Shown: positions 1 through 11,224 of the stretch, one piece after another
Layout of the letters: each line of letters opens with the position of its first letter
Numbering within the stretch: position 1 is the first letter of the stretch
Assembly: GCA_005406025.1 (NCBI GenBank)
Contig: BGZK01001402.1
Span: 94,976 to 158,975 of the forward strand
Length of the DNA: 64,000 nt
Direction: 5' to 3'
DNA from: Eumeta japonica
Lineage: Eukaryota > Arthropoda > Insecta > Lepidoptera > Psychidae
Notes under the pieces: generated by a model
Seen by the model: the letters and a program-made list of their open reading frames with translations, nothing else
The model's database searches: none
What the model was told of the DNA's origin: nothing
Position numbers and translations under genes: made by a program

Positions 1-521
1 TTCGGCTGGTTTTTCTCAACTTCTTGCTGGGGTCTCATCAGCTGTTGGCAGTAGTCCAATGAAAATCAAATTAAAAATAGTTTTACTTCGTAGGTAATGG
101 AAATTACACTTGAAATGCGTCATAAACTACATATTGTTCTCGACATTAAAATTACCACGGATTCCGAATGCTGATTCACTATGAAAAGAATGGACAAGAA
201 ACTCAAGGTTTGTTCTCTTCTACTTATCAATATAAAATATTGAATATTTAATAACTTAGTACAAACTTGGTAATAACATAAAGCAACCTGATAGCCGTGT
301 AGTCGAATCCCATGAGTTTTTTTCATTATGATATTCAGACGTGATATAATAGTCCTTGCCATATAACTTTCTTTTAACGAAACGCTTAAATTCATACAAT
401 AGCAAATTTTGAATTTAAGCTGAGATCTTATAATGCTTAGTTTGGGACCAGACGGTGCTGTGTATATACCTAGCAATATACCTAGCAATGGACACTGACT
501 CCAAAAATAACAATAATTGTG
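1..521. other. AT-rich sequence, no gene seen
   Basis: I see no conserved protein motif, RNA gene or repeat boundary here. A 137-codon open frame on the minus strand (120-533) has no recognisable domain, no codon bias and no plausible splice structure, and is probably chance. Confidence 0.5.
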
Positions 522-660
522 CTTAAAAGTCAATTTGATTGACTTTTAAGTACTATTTAGTAACTTTTAGCTCTAAGTACTATTTAGTAGTACTTAGAGT
601 AGTTAGTAGTTTTAAGTACTATTTAGTAACTTTTAACTCTAGTAGTGACTTTTAAGTAAT
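522..660. repeat. Short hairpin plus degenerate tandem array
   Basis: A perfect 12-bp inverted repeat (522-533 with 539-550, 5-nt loop) runs straight into a small tandem array whose unit starts AAGTACTATTTAGTA. Three units begin at about 548, 575 and 614, and a shorter fourth copy follows. Units 1 and 3 are nearly identical over 27 bp; unit 2 carries a longer spacer that is itself a rearranged copy of the unit. This looks like local replication slippage with inversion rather than a mobile element. From 661 to about 960 I see only AT-rich sequence. Confidence 0.7.
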
Positions 661-959
661 ATTTTTCATTTCATTTTATTTAAGAAAACCCTAAAAAATA
701 TTTTGATCATTGTTTTTTATTCATAGGTATGTGTTGAGTTAAATTTGAAGTGGATAGGTGCCTTTTTGCGTGGTAAATACATAGATCGTACCTACATATT
801 GATGAGTAGAAAAAGTAAGTTGATTATTAAGTTGTAGAAGAATAAACAGTTATTTTTTTACTTTTTAGTGCATATTAATTTGTTTTGGAATAGGTTTTGT
901 TTTGAAGTCGATTTTTTTTTGTTAAAATTTAGGTTTATTTTTTGATTTTTAGTAAATCT

Positions 960-1512
960 GATGTACACTAACTAATTTGTCTGAATATGGGTAGACCTAC
1001 TAAACTTGCTGCTCATAGATCGCACCCTTACTGTAAGCCGTTAAGGAGTTCCACTGATCATTATATTCGACTATGACAATAACTACTACGTTACCGGAGA
1101 TGACTCCATTATCCGTATAGCCTATAAAAGATTCGGCCGAGTGTTGTTAATTTGCTCCTAAGAATTGAAGAGTTCCGGTACTTTGTCATGGATCCTAACC
1201 AAACTCTCATCAAATTACCCTTGAAATAGATCCTTTCCAATAAAAAAAGAATCATCGAAATTGGTTGGCGTGATATTGAGTTATTCGTCCATTTGTCGCG
1301 CACATACTTAATGCAAATTTAAGACTTATATGGTTTTCCCATGGACGGCATTGCCCAGAATTGGACCAAATTGAAATGAGAAAACACTAGCTTACAAATA
1401 AAGAAAGAATGGTCAAAATCGGCTCACTCAGTCGAAAGTTCCGAGGTAACAAACATAAAAAAAATACAGTCGAATTGAGAACTTCCTACTTTTTTGAAGT
1501 CGGTTAAAAATA
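960..1512 (+). repeat. Lepidoptera-type dispersed repeat ending GAAGTCGGTTAAAA
   Basis: The 3' end (about 1470-1512) carries the block GTCGAATTGAGAACTTCCT followed by TTTTTTGAAGTCGGTTAAAA, a terminus I know from many Lepidoptera intronic repeats. Upstream, GGATCCTAACCAAACTCTC and CCTTTCCAATAAAAAAAGAA fit the body of the same family. A second, more diverged copy of the terminus lies at 49540-49577. The left boundary is estimated. The family is known to me by sequence pattern, not by a curated name. Confidence 0.6.
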
Positions 1513-1653
1513 GATAGAAATTGAATAACGTGTTCGAATGATATGGTAGTTGAAATATTAAAAGAATAGCGTTTTTCATCTTCACATTGTGAAAATTGGA
1601 AAGTTTTCATAAATATTGTATTGTGTGAGATGTTAATTCGCGGAAATCCATAG

Positions 1654-2072
1654 TAGACGCTTGCCTGCAACATGCATTAGAATGCAGCATGCAACCCACC
1701 GCTGACTCTCGAATCTGCCTCTCCACTATGAATCTCTATCCAAATGATCGAATATTGATTTCAGAAGATTGATAGATATCGAACACCTAAGCAAGTGTTA
1801 TTTATTTTTTATAATTATCTTATTCCGCTAACTGTTAAACTGTCAATTCTACGTACGTTTCATGCCAACCAGGCACATCCTCAGGAAATTGCCGACAGTC
1901 ACATCCACCAGGGTGCAAGGAGCGTTAAAACAACCAACACAACCTCGTTAAGCGGGCCGCTGTCATGCAATGTCATTGCACCCAGGTGGATGTAACTGTC
2001 GGCAATTGCATATCATGTCATGCTTGCTGGGTTGCATGCTGCATGTTAATGCATGTTGCAGGTAAGCGTCTA
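1654..2072. mobile_element. 419-bp non-autonomous TIR element (MITE-like)
   Basis: Left terminus 1654-1698 and right terminus 2028-2072 are inverted copies about 45 bp long with only a few mismatches; both contain CCTGCAACATGCATT and CAGCATGCAACCCA. A second inverted pair is nested inside: AATTGCCGACAGTCACATCC near 1887 and its complement near 1976-2007. There is no coding capacity. A partial copy of the left half lies at 31648-31832. The superfamily is not identifiable; no clear target duplication was found. Confidence 0.8.
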
Positions 2073-2104
2073 GTTTTTATAAATTAGAAAGATGCTGCTT
2101 CAGT

Positions 2105-2290
2105 CCGATTTGAAAATAGGGTTTTCGTCAGATAGTGAAGTTTTAGGGTTCTAGGAATCTATTTTGAGCGTGTGCGTCTGCGTGTTCGTGTATGTGTGCG
2201 AGTGTGTATGCATGGGTGTTTTCATGTGAGTGCAAGTGTGCGTTGCGTGTGCGTGTGCATGTGCGTGTGCGTGTGCATGTGTATAAATAT
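2105..2290. repeat. GT/GC-rich imperfect microsatellite
   Basis: From about 2165 to 2285 the plus strand is an interrupted (GT)n/(GC)n tract. The sequence just before it (TTTTAGGGTTCTAGGAATC) resembles the GAGGGTCTAGGAAGCTTCCC that precedes the (GT)n tract at 45830, so both probably derive from the same repeat family with a built-in microsatellite. Open frames across it on both strands (Arg/Val/Cys-rich on plus, Thr/His-rich on minus) are translations of the simple repeat. Confidence 0.8.
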
Positions 2291-2399
2291 GTGTTTGTAC
2301 GTTTTAAAAAAAATATCAAACAGCGTGGTTTTAGACTGTATCTCAAACTATTTTATCCATAGATTCCAAAAGCTAACTGGCTTTTGTGCTTAAAAGCAA

Positions 2400-2765
2400 C
2401 GTAGGTCGTTGTAAAGGTTTGGTAACAGTCAACTTCTTTATAGAGTTTTATTTAAACAAAATTAGATGTTTGAACTCAAAGACCTAAAACAGTATTAAAA
2501 TTACATTTTTGAGTTCGGAGAGCTTGAAAAAGCTCTTGAACTTATTTTGGAGAAAATTTTAGGTTTAAACTCTATAATTAAATGTTATGCCTATTTTTGA
2601 AGACTTTGACCTCAAAAGTAGCAAAAAGTTTCAAGATTGGCCTATAACCTCAACTGTTTTGTCGATTTTTTAAGCTCAAAAAGCTTAAAGATAAGTAAGT
2701 CTTTGTTTTTTGAGAGAAATATATTTTTGAACTCTAGAAGCTCAAATACACATCCATAAATATCA
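2400..2765. repeat. Degenerate repeat with recurring TTGAACTC/GAGCTC motifs
   Basis: This stretch repeatedly shows variants of TTTGAACTCAAA, GAGTTCGGAGAGCTTG and AGCTCAAAAAGCTTAA, giving it an internally repetitive, partly palindromic texture. A similar texture recurs at 32580-32780. I infer a decayed dispersed repeat; no boundaries or coding potential are visible. Confidence 0.35.
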
Positions 2766-2769
2766 TAGT

Positions 2770-3225
2770 GGAGATTTTAGGGTTTGGACTGCAGGGTCAA
2801 CCGTTTTACAGAATAAGTTCCACGGTAGTCACTATATTTTATTTCAAACCATATCTCTCTCTCACATCACTATTTCTATATAGAACTCTATTATGGGAAG
2901 TGAAACGCGCTTGTGGTGAGATATTTTTATTGCTCGTAACATCGAGCAAAGCTACATTCATTTTATCTTAATCTTATATAATAAAATAATGTGTGATATA
3001 GTAATTGGTTTCTTGTGAATATGTTTTAAAGAACACAGAAATAAATAGGTTTGGTGAATATAATATAGATCGTCAAGCAAGGGTCGGGGTAAGGCAATAT
3101 TGTGATGTAATTGTAAATTATTCTGTTAACACAAACAAGAAACATACGATTCACGTTACAAAATGAACTCAACTTTACAATGTAAATGAAGTTTTTATTG
3201 TGTATAGCAGCGGGCTTCTAGCAAA
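2770..3225. other. AT-rich sequence, nothing recognised
   Basis: No domain, RNA gene or repeat boundary is visible. The 67-codon open frame at 2768-2971 has no family resemblance and probably arises by chance. Confidence 0.5.
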
Positions 3226-3229
3226 CGGT

Positions 3230-4275
3230 TTATTTCAGTGTGACGCTCCCCGAATGGAGACAAACCGTAGACAATAAATCCACTATAATTGCCGGCGGGT
3301 CGCGGGCGCGCCGACAAAACAAATGTATGGTAATCAGTTTATGGGTTAGACTATAAAATTCATAGACACGAGGGGAGATAAACACTGTTTCAAATTCATG
3401 AACTTTGAATTTCGGTCGCGCTCCACGCGTTACCGGCGCCAGAGTCGTTCGTGGCACGGCGCAGTTCGTACGAATAAAACGTACAACAACTACTATTCTA
3501 TTTATATTCACAATGACGCAAGGTTCTTATAAAATGCGCCCATGACTAATTTTTTGCAGCGCGGACGCCGCGAAATAAATGTAAAGGAGTTGTACCGAAA
3601 AGGCGCGGTCGCCGGCGCCTCACCCAGGCTTCTATCAATAGCTAGTATTATGCAAATCCTCGCAATTTGTTATTCATATTAAGTGAGAAGTAACATTTAA
3701 GTATTCAGCGAACTCAGAAAATCCGCTGCTCTCCGCTTAAGGCGACGACACCTTTTGAAACATAGTCAAACGAATAATGCTATGAGGGAACTGTTATTAT
3801 TCTTGGTTTACTTCGTTTTAGTATTTCAATGTAGTTCGAGTTATAAATGTTTCCTGGAGTTAAAACGTAAATATATAAACGGAACATTACAGAGGATTAG
3901 AAAGAGATACATAAGTTTGGGCCCTTTTTCTTCATTCGAAGTATTAAAAAAGGGACACTGAGTATCTTTGCTGTGAACTTGACATAAAAGCGTAAAGTAT
4001 GAGGTACTCGCAAAATAAATACAAAAGGGTTATTTAATTAGTGAAGGCGCTCGGCGTCAGTCGCCTTAAGGGCCCGCGCGGGGCGGATATCCCTTAAACA
4101 AATACCGACGGTTTGTCTTCGGGAACTTTCCCCCATTTACATTTATATTAATTGAATATATTGTCTCACGAGTGGATATTTAAACTCTAAATATTTTATT
4201 CGCGAAGTACGGGCCGCCGCCCGCTTCGGCGCCGTCTTACGATTTCTGCGCTTTGCGTTCCTTAATCCTGTTAGT
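3230..4275. promoter_or_regulatory. Cluster of short GC-rich islands, candidate conserved noncoding DNA
   Basis: Four islands stand out from the AT-rich background: about 3285-3315, 3400-3450, 3555-3625 and 4045-4110 with 4205-4265. They include GCCGGCGGGTCGCGGGCGCG and GCGCGGTCGCCGGCGCCTC. None keeps a convincing open frame with splice sites. In insects, such islands in otherwise AT-rich intergenic DNA are often conserved enhancers or the ends of non-coding exons. The regulatory role is inference from composition only. Confidence 0.3.
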
Positions 4276-4279
4276 TTTT

Positions 4280-6290
4280 ATTTTATTGCACGAGTTGCGA
4301 TGTTCTCTATTAGTATTTATTCAAGTATTTATGAGTCAATCGGTCTATTAGCTCTGGTGTTGTATTCGGTCTGTTTACATTTGGTATTTATGGTGATTTT
4401 CTATATTTCACAAATTTTAAACAACGCACTATCGATTTATACCATCTGTTCTTTAAAAAAATGTGTACTTGAGTTCGTCTAATCGTCATTAAAGTTGAAA
4501 AAAAGATCTCTGACGATATTTATCACTCATTCTAAAACAGCCATTCAGATATTTGTATTTTTCTTTTGTTCTTCTTACTTTTATTTTTGATTGGTTAATT
4601 AATCTTACTTCATCATGCATTTCGATTGTAATGTGCCTTTATCTTTCCCCAGTCTTCTATTTGATCACACGATAGAAAGGAAGATAATGTTGTAACCAAT
4701 ATCTATAATATTGTAAAACGCGACATCTTTCTTTCTGTATGTGTCTCTTCCCCAAGTGCGCTTATAGTTCAGAAACTATTGCATCAATTCACATGAATTT
4801 TTTATTCAGGATGGAAATATACTATCAAGTCAAGTTGAAAAATATTACATCTGGTTACGATAGGTAACTTGAAACATTAAAATGATTGGAATATTGGAGA
4901 TGTGTTTAATAAGGCAGAACCTCTTATTAGGTGTCAGACGCCACGCTCCATGTTGAGCTAGATCTTTAAAATAAAATTCTTTATTTATTTCATAGAAGGG
5001 CGCATGAATCCGCCGAAACTACTAATGATTTTTTAGACGAATGTGTCGTGGAGACGCGCCATAAACTTGAAAACATTATCTTTTCAATACACAATTACAT
5101 AATTTTGTACAAAAATGAACTAATATATATATATCATTTAATTTTGTAGGTGATGAGTACGAAATGCCTGTGGATTTTGGCTAAGGTCTATGCCGCTTCG
5201 GCGTTAAGTAACCACGAGCGGAGTAAAAAGCTTTTCTTTTAACAAATTATTTTTTATGTAGAGCTTAAATTATTTTAATGGTAAGCTCAATATTCCTCCA
5301 GGAACTTTAATTTATAATCCCTTTTCCAAATGGAGACGAAGAATGGGCAATTAATGTTATACAATATTAGTTTGATGAATATTACGATTTTTCGTAAATG
5401 ATTATTTAAAGATTTTTATGTACATATATACACTTCAATAAAAATAACGAAAAACAGCATGGTTTTAGTTAAAATATTTAAAATGATGGTTTATTAAACA
5501 AAAATGTTTATTGTAAATTTTTGTTATAAAATATTATTTGGAAGTCCAATTTAACGAAATCTTACATTTTGCAAAGTCAACATCACTTATATACATATAG
5601 TAGATGATGAATTTAAATAACTACGTCATGTAATATGCTTCTCCATTAGTCCGTCCAACCGCAATTATTTTTCAACGTTTAACTTGAATTCTAGTACTTT
5701 TCTGCACCATGATAAGATCAGGGTTTTAAAGTTATTGAACTCAATGTATACTATATAGAACGACTTTAAGCAACACCAGATTACGTGGTTCGTGATTAAA
5801 CTTGTTAATGTTATTGATTGCGGTTTTTTAATCAATCCATAAACCTGTATCCCTGAGTGCCCTACTTCGTAAAAATGTCTCATTTTTGTTGATGACGTAC
5901 ATAATATAAAATTAATTATATAAAGTTAGCTGGTGTATCATATTGTTTTCGCATTAAAAAAATATTGTATACTTTCATAATATATTCTTATATTTCTTTA
6001 ATCGACACCTGCATTGTGTATCAAAATTAAAATGTCATTTAAAATTTGTAGATGTTTATATTAAGCTTGAGTATTTTAAGCATAAATAAATCTAGACAAT
6101 ATAAGTCTCATTGTTCTTTTTGACATTTCCTGACAGCTAATTTACAATATACATATTTGCAAAATATATCGTAGCAAATGCATGTAAATACACACCAAAT
6201 TACGAGAATTTTGTAAAAGCTTGTGTTTTATCAATGCTAATTAAATGATTTTTTTAATAAGCTATTAATAATTGAGGTTAACCATTTTGT
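4280..6290. other. AT-rich intergenic or intronic DNA
   Basis: No gene is seen in this stretch. Minor items: a patch at 4735-4800 (TGTATGTGTCTCTTCCCCAA) that looks like a decayed repeat, and GC-richer patches at 4925-5060 and 5150-5225. Open frames of 60-72 codons (4300-4482 plus, 5665-5883 minus) show no domain. Confidence 0.5.
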
Positions 6291-6295
6291 AATTT

Positions 6296-6760
6296 TTTGA
6301 CGTGACAACGTCTTAAATTAGGTTGCGGCTGGGAGTCACTTATGAAAAAGTGTAACGCTCGGTAACGTTACGATGAGTCACCGAACGAGAGAGAATGCCT
6401 TGCGTCTCTCTCTCACTCTATGATCGGTCTGCCGCGCGCAGCACTAGAGAATAGTGCATAGCTTGCAAATGTATTGCAAGTTATTGTATGTATATTTGTA
6501 TATAATACGTATGTATGTGTAAAGGTAAAATAAAATTTTGTTAATATGAAATTCAGTGCGAGATTCTTTGTATAAATTAATGTTTTAAATATAATTCTTT
6601 GTATAAATAAATGTTTTAAATTGTTACTATTATTTCATCCTTCTTCCTACTATACGAATGAATATTCACATTAAAATGATTTTACCATTCAAAGTCGTTG
6701 TCACGTAAAACTTTCGCCCGTATACCGACTTTACAGGCAACCAATTTTTTTTTGATAAAA
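6296..6760. mobile_element. Non-autonomous repeat with subterminal inverted repeats, copy A
   Basis: TTTTTTGACGTGACAACGTC (about 6293-6312) is matched in inverted orientation by AAAGTCGTTGTCACGTAAAA near 6690-6710, followed by CCCGTATACCGACTTTACAG and a poly-T run. The interior has a GC-rich purine/pyrimidine block (6360-6445) and then an AT-rich segment with two copies of TTCTTTGTATAAAT. A second copy with the same architecture is at 52826-53215. I read it as a non-autonomous DNA element family; exact ends and target duplication are uncertain. Confidence 0.55.
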
Positions 6761-6769
6761 AAATATTAC

Positions 6770-7200
6770 CAGGTTTTTAAATACTGGTTCACTTTATCAA
6801 CATAATTATATTGAACCAATTATAAGAGTATATGTCTGTAATAGGTATATAAAATAGTAATAAAACCGTGCTAATTTAAAACTTGAATCGAATTACATAT
6901 TGTTTGTATCACACTTGATGGATGATCTAACATTGTGAATATTTTCATCAAAACGACTATGACTTTTAACGCGTCCGCCCGGTCAATTAAATGCCACAAT
7001 ATTCAAGTGGTTAATGCGGTGTGTGTAGCTAATGAAATGAATTAGTAGAACATCAATTAACGAAGAAGACTGACGAAACAGATCTATAGAGCAAACGTGA
7101 GTGATGTATAGGTCGGTAAGGGTCACCTTAGAAAATCTTATGCAAATCAAATGGTGGTAATTATTTAACAAGGGTCCAATTTTAAATATCCAAAACGGAC
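6770..7200. other. AT-rich sequence, nothing recognised
   Basis: No conserved motif or repeat boundary is seen. The minus-strand 62-codon open frame (6983-7171) has no resemblance to a known family. Confidence 0.5.
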
Positions 7201-7203
7201 GAG

Positions 7204-7310
7204 CTTGTATGAAACGATTGATGAACGTCAGCGAATCAAGAGTGATGTGTGAAGGTCATACTATGTGAAAATCTGTGGTATCTGCCTACCTTTCTGGGTA
7301 ACAAGCGTGA
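7204..7310 (+). pseudogene. RTE-like LINE, extreme C-terminal fragment
   Basis: Read on the plus strand, this gives LMNVSESRVMCEG, a stop, then KSVVSAYLSG. It matches the end of lepidopteran RTE-like reverse transcriptases, where a conserved K/R-S-V-V-S-A-Y-P-S-G block precedes the stop. Similar tails occur at 19473-19580, 41540-41645 and, inverted, at 52075-52135. Only the 3' end survives, as expected for 5'-truncated non-LTR insertions. It has a premature stop and is not functional. Confidence 0.6.
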
Positions 7311-8335
7311 GTTAATAAAAAAATATGAGTGCGTGTAACTTTTACGTGCGAATGAAGTAAGAATTTCTTGTTTGACGTTGGGATAAATATTATTATTAAA
7401 CTAAAAATCAGATGTCACGGGAGAATTTAATAGTATAGATTGATATCAGGTTATGAATGAAATAAATATTGCTTTATATAAAAAATAGAGAAATTATTCT
7501 TTGCTCACCCACACGGAGTCGCAGACACAAACACTTTTTAAAATGGGGATTATAATTGCAATAATTTGTTGATTAGATTGTTAGAATTATTAGATTATTA
7601 AACTGAAAAAAATAAGGAATTTATTTTATATCCACCCGGGCGAAATTGTAGCCATTCTACATTTATCAATAAATAAAATATTTATTAATAAACGTGATTA
7701 AAAGAGATATCGCTTTGTATAAAAAATAAAAGAACCATCTAAGCGGAGGCGTTCGAACAATTAGTTATTAATGAAATAATTACTAACAAAAAGTTTAATA
7801 CTTAACCCATGAAGTAACAGTTCTCGAATATTAGCCACTTTTAATTTGAATGTCACTTGTATATAGACAACATACGAAAAATACAAATTATAAATGCAGA
7901 AATTACATAAATTAACTTTATTTAATTAAGACTTAATTCAACGTTTTTTCCATATGAAAAATGTACCTACTATTATGTTGAACTTAAAAAAGCTTTATTA
8001 TAAAAAAATCAAAATTTTGTATGCGAGAAAAATAGAGGTTTGTAGAATCGGAACACACTCTATATGAAGCTAAAAATCGTACATCTTCGGCTTTCTGTCA
8101 TAACATTACCACCTTTTGGCTAATGAGCCGATTAAATCTAAGAATTAGACGACTCTTTACTTCGAAAATGATCTTTCAGCTTCAGGGAGCTTCAGGGAAC
8201 AAGAAACTTCTCGCATTTATGTTCGTGATGTCCAGAAAAAGGAGTCGACTTGAATTTTAGGAAACACTTTAATTAGCATTTAAAGTTCACGAAATCGGTC
8301 TGACGCAACCTAAATTATGAGTTAGCAGCCTCTTT
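7311..8335. other. AT-rich DNA, nothing recognised
   Basis: No gene or clear repeat. One small local duplication, AGCTTCAGGG in tandem, sits at about 8177-8198. Confidence 0.5.
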
Positions 8336-8339
8336 TAAA

Positions 8340-8500
8340 CTTACCGTGACGCGATTGCGCGCATGCACCGGCCACCGTAAGACAAATGAATGAAATGCAC
8401 ATCTGAGCAGGATGGCCGGCGCGGCGCGGCCAGTCGACCTCTCGTTCGAGAGTGGCGCCTCCTCGTTCTCGGTCGGTCGAGGTCGACTGAGGTCCAACTT
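8340..8500. promoter_or_regulatory. GC-rich island
   Basis: A sharp GC-rich block (core 8405-8495) contains GGCCGGCGCGGCGCGGCCAG and two overlapping near-palindromes around TCTCGTTCGAGAG and GGTCGAGGTCGAC. Short open frames cross it on both strands, with none preferred. It could be a conserved regulatory element or an untranslated exon. Evidence is compositional only. Confidence 0.3.
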
Positions 8501-8680
8501 TGTGGAATATTTATCAAACAAGTTAATAAATTGTACGTATTTTTTGTCGCAAAACAATAGGAATTATTATTCAACACCTTTATTTGTTTATTCAAGACTG
8601 AACATTAGATGAGTTGGTTCGTTCTATTCTTACAGCAGGTTTTTAAAGCTAAGATAATTACCGTATATAATAGTATTTAG

Positions 8681-8714
8681 ACTGTATATATCGGTTAAAA
8701 CCGATATATACAGT
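8681..8714. repeat. Perfect 16-bp hairpin, 2-nt loop
   Basis: ACTGTATATATCGGTT (8681-8696) is followed after two bases by its exact reverse complement (8699-8714). The loop is too small for a microRNA precursor. It fits the series of perfect short-spacer inverted repeats found across this window, probably made by template switching during replication. Confidence 0.8.
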
Positions 8715-8719
8715 TAAAA

Positions 8720-9425
8720 CTATACACTACAAAGCTGGCTTTCAAATTTATTCAATAAATTTGAAAAATCGTATTCTGAGGTGTTGCTGACTAATGACAC
8801 TATTTAATACAAATTCCGGTGCCTTACATTAAAAACAGTTTTAAAGTTAATTCATGATCGTGTTATAAATTGATAATAAGTCTATAACTATTGATTCCAG
8901 TTTCTAAGATGTCAATTGATACAATAAATATGAGTCCGAAACGATAAAACCTATCAGTTTCATAAACTAAAAATTTTTTTGCATCTATACAAAATACATG
9001 TCGTAATTAGATGATAGCCGTGTACAACAGTAGACCCATAATGATGTCTGTCACACACTCCCTAAGCGATTTCCTTTATGACTGACTAATGAGTTCCAGT
9101 TTCGACAGATGCAGTACATGAGTCCACTAACTGATTAAAAATTGGTTATTGCGTAATGTATTGATTTAAGCAAAATGTTTACACATCGCATTGAACGAAT
9201 TTTATAAAATGAGGACACAATCTAATTTAGGTTCATGTATATAAAATTTCGATTATCAGGTTAGAAATAAGCAAGAAGTAGAGCCCGGGTACATTTCAAG
9301 TTTTTGTACATTATTGTCTACTGATATTAAATTAATGCAATATTGACTGTTAAATCAAATTAAATGTTTCAAATGAAGGGATTGAAAAAAAAACAATTAC
9401 CTTTGATTTTTAACAAAATTACGAC
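8720..9425. other. AT-rich sequence, nothing recognised
   Basis: I see no gene or repeat boundary here. Confidence 0.5.
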
Positions 9426-9429
9426 GTGT

Positions 9430-9560
9430 CAACACATTCGGTATTCGGTGCGCGCGCGCTCGTTCGTTGGTGCAGTGCCGAGTAATTTTTATTCGGCGCG
9501 GCCCGTTGCGAGTGGGGCGGGCGGCGGGCGGCTGGGCAGCCTCTCGGGCAATTACACACT
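9430..9560. promoter_or_regulatory. GC-rich island
   Basis: The block includes GTGCGCGCGCGCTCGTTCG and AGTGGGGCGGGCGGCGGGCG in an AT-rich background. Two plus-strand frames stay open across it (one from 9364, one from 9467) but neither resembles a known protein. A CpG-rich promoter or conserved element is possible; nothing else supports it. Confidence 0.3.
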
Positions 9561-9564
9561 TCGT

Positions 9565-10735
9565 TTCAAACATATATAGACTACTTATTCGATTAATTGT
9601 TTATTTTATTAACAGAAATATTGCTAAATTATTTCATAAAATGAATACTTTAGTTTTTGTAAGACATTGAAAAACATTTTTGAAAAATAGGCTTTTGGGG
9701 AAAATAAAAGATCGATTTCGTTTAACTTCGTCGATTTTGAATTTAAAAATGTATGGTATAGACATAAACTGGGTATTTACTAATGTAATGCTGAAAAAAA
9801 TTGTTTTATTCGCATGATCCGCCGTATCTAAATACACCGCGATTTCATTCAATTCTTCATGTTTATTTCAAAGAATTATTTTGTCCTTAAACTTAATATC
9901 TTCTTCAACATTACGAACGGAAGAGGCTGCAAAGTGATATCGTAAAGTATTAGTTAGTAAATATAATTACAATTTTGGCCGTATCCATAGCCCGACGTCA
10001 TGCGGTATGTCGCTCTGGAGTCATGCCGCGGCTATCCACACAATTTGACGATCTAAAACCTGGAACCTCGGTGTCTCTTAGTACTTGAGTTTGAGAAAAG
10101 TGGAATCAACTTTGCATGGCAATTAATATACGAAAATTTAATACGTGTAAGGAAAAACTTATTGATCGCCATAATTTCAATAGTACAAATAAAAACGATC
10201 AATGTTTGTGTTAGTCCAATACAGAAAAACAGGAATTCGTTGAAAGTATCCTGTATGCACATGTTCAGTAAAATACCTGTACGTATAAAAAAAACAGTTT
10301 TACATAAATTTAATACCTTATTTAAGTAAACCGTCGCTAAAAAAGGTATTAAACAATTTCTGAATAATTAAATTTGAAAAGAGCTATCCTCACGTTTTTT
10401 GTTTTTTCCTCTTGAAAAAAAAACTACTTTACGAAAAAGCATAATATAAATAGAAATAAAAGTACCTGGTAGAAAAAGCTAAATAAGACAAATAATGCTT
10501 AGACACGTAAAACCTGATCGCTGTTGGTGTTTTTGTTTTGTTTCTTCAAGTTGACTGATATTTACGTCATCACTGCTTCTTTGCGTCTTCTACTACTAGC
10601 TTTTTTTAGATTTTGGTAGCATCTATAAGATTAAACATGAACAAAATATAGAAATTTGATAGTCCAATCGCTGACGTAGTAAGTAAATGTTTATATTTCT
10701 AACTAGACGACCACGGTGATATTAAAATTGTCTGC
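9565..10735. other. AT-rich DNA with one small GC-rich patch
   Basis: No gene is recognised. A compact block at about 9983-10035 (CCCGACGTCATGCGGTATGT) stands out by composition. Minus-strand frames of 69-72 codons are not protein-like. Confidence 0.45.
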
Positions 10736-10737
10736 AA

Positions 10738-11220
10738 TTTTGACGGGTTTCGCGTGCGCATTCTAAATGAGTGGACGGAACTTTTGCTTCATGTGCACAA
10801 CTTTGTTTCGCTTTGTGTCGGGTTACGGATTGAAAACTACCGGGAAATTTTCGTGGCCCGTCCACCATTTTTTAGGCTTCTGTCTCTTCAACGTATCGTA
10901 AAAAGCAGCGGCTGCAGATTCGGGTGCTCTAAGCGCTGGCAAAAATATTGAAATTCGAAAATGAACAAAGGCGCCTTAGTTTAAAATATTTTATTTGATG
11001 TTCTATTTCAAGATCAGACAGATCGTCACCATTGTTTGGTGCTAGATGACTTGGGACAATCTTTTCCAAAACGAGCACTCTGATCGCTATTCCGGGCAAG
11101 CAAGTAGCTGATCCGGTCTGTGCCGCCTATTTCTCACTAAATCAGTCATTGTCGAAGTTTGCTATTACAATTGCTAATTCACCATCGATCCGTGTCTAAG
11201 CGACTTTTGAACAGGATTAT
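10738..11220. other. Complex-sequence block, possible conserved element
   Basis: Two adjacent stretches (10740-10970 and 11020-11200) have higher complexity and GC than their surroundings. The first has a 65-codon plus-strand frame from 10754; the second has a 41-codon plus-strand frame ending near 11195. Neither has a recognisable domain or a good pair of splice sites. I leave them as candidate conserved noncoding DNA. Confidence 0.25.
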
Positions 11221-11224
11221 CGCT

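Noticed and set aside
120..533. 137-codon minus-strand open frame
   Set aside because: Low complexity, no domain, no splice structure; AT-rich DNA of this length yields such frames by chance.
2143..2393. Thr/His-rich (minus) and Arg/Val/Cys-rich (plus) frames
   Set aside because: They are translations of the GT/GC microsatellite at 2165-2285.
3230..3511. 93-codon minus-strand frame in the GC-rich cluster
   Set aside because: No family resemblance and no splice signals; openness is due to the GC-rich composition.
11060..11195. 41-codon plus-strand frame (GTIFSKTSTLIAIPGKQVAD...)
   Set aside because: Looks mildly protein-like but has no acceptor or donor at sensible positions and no domain; kept only as a complex-sequence block.
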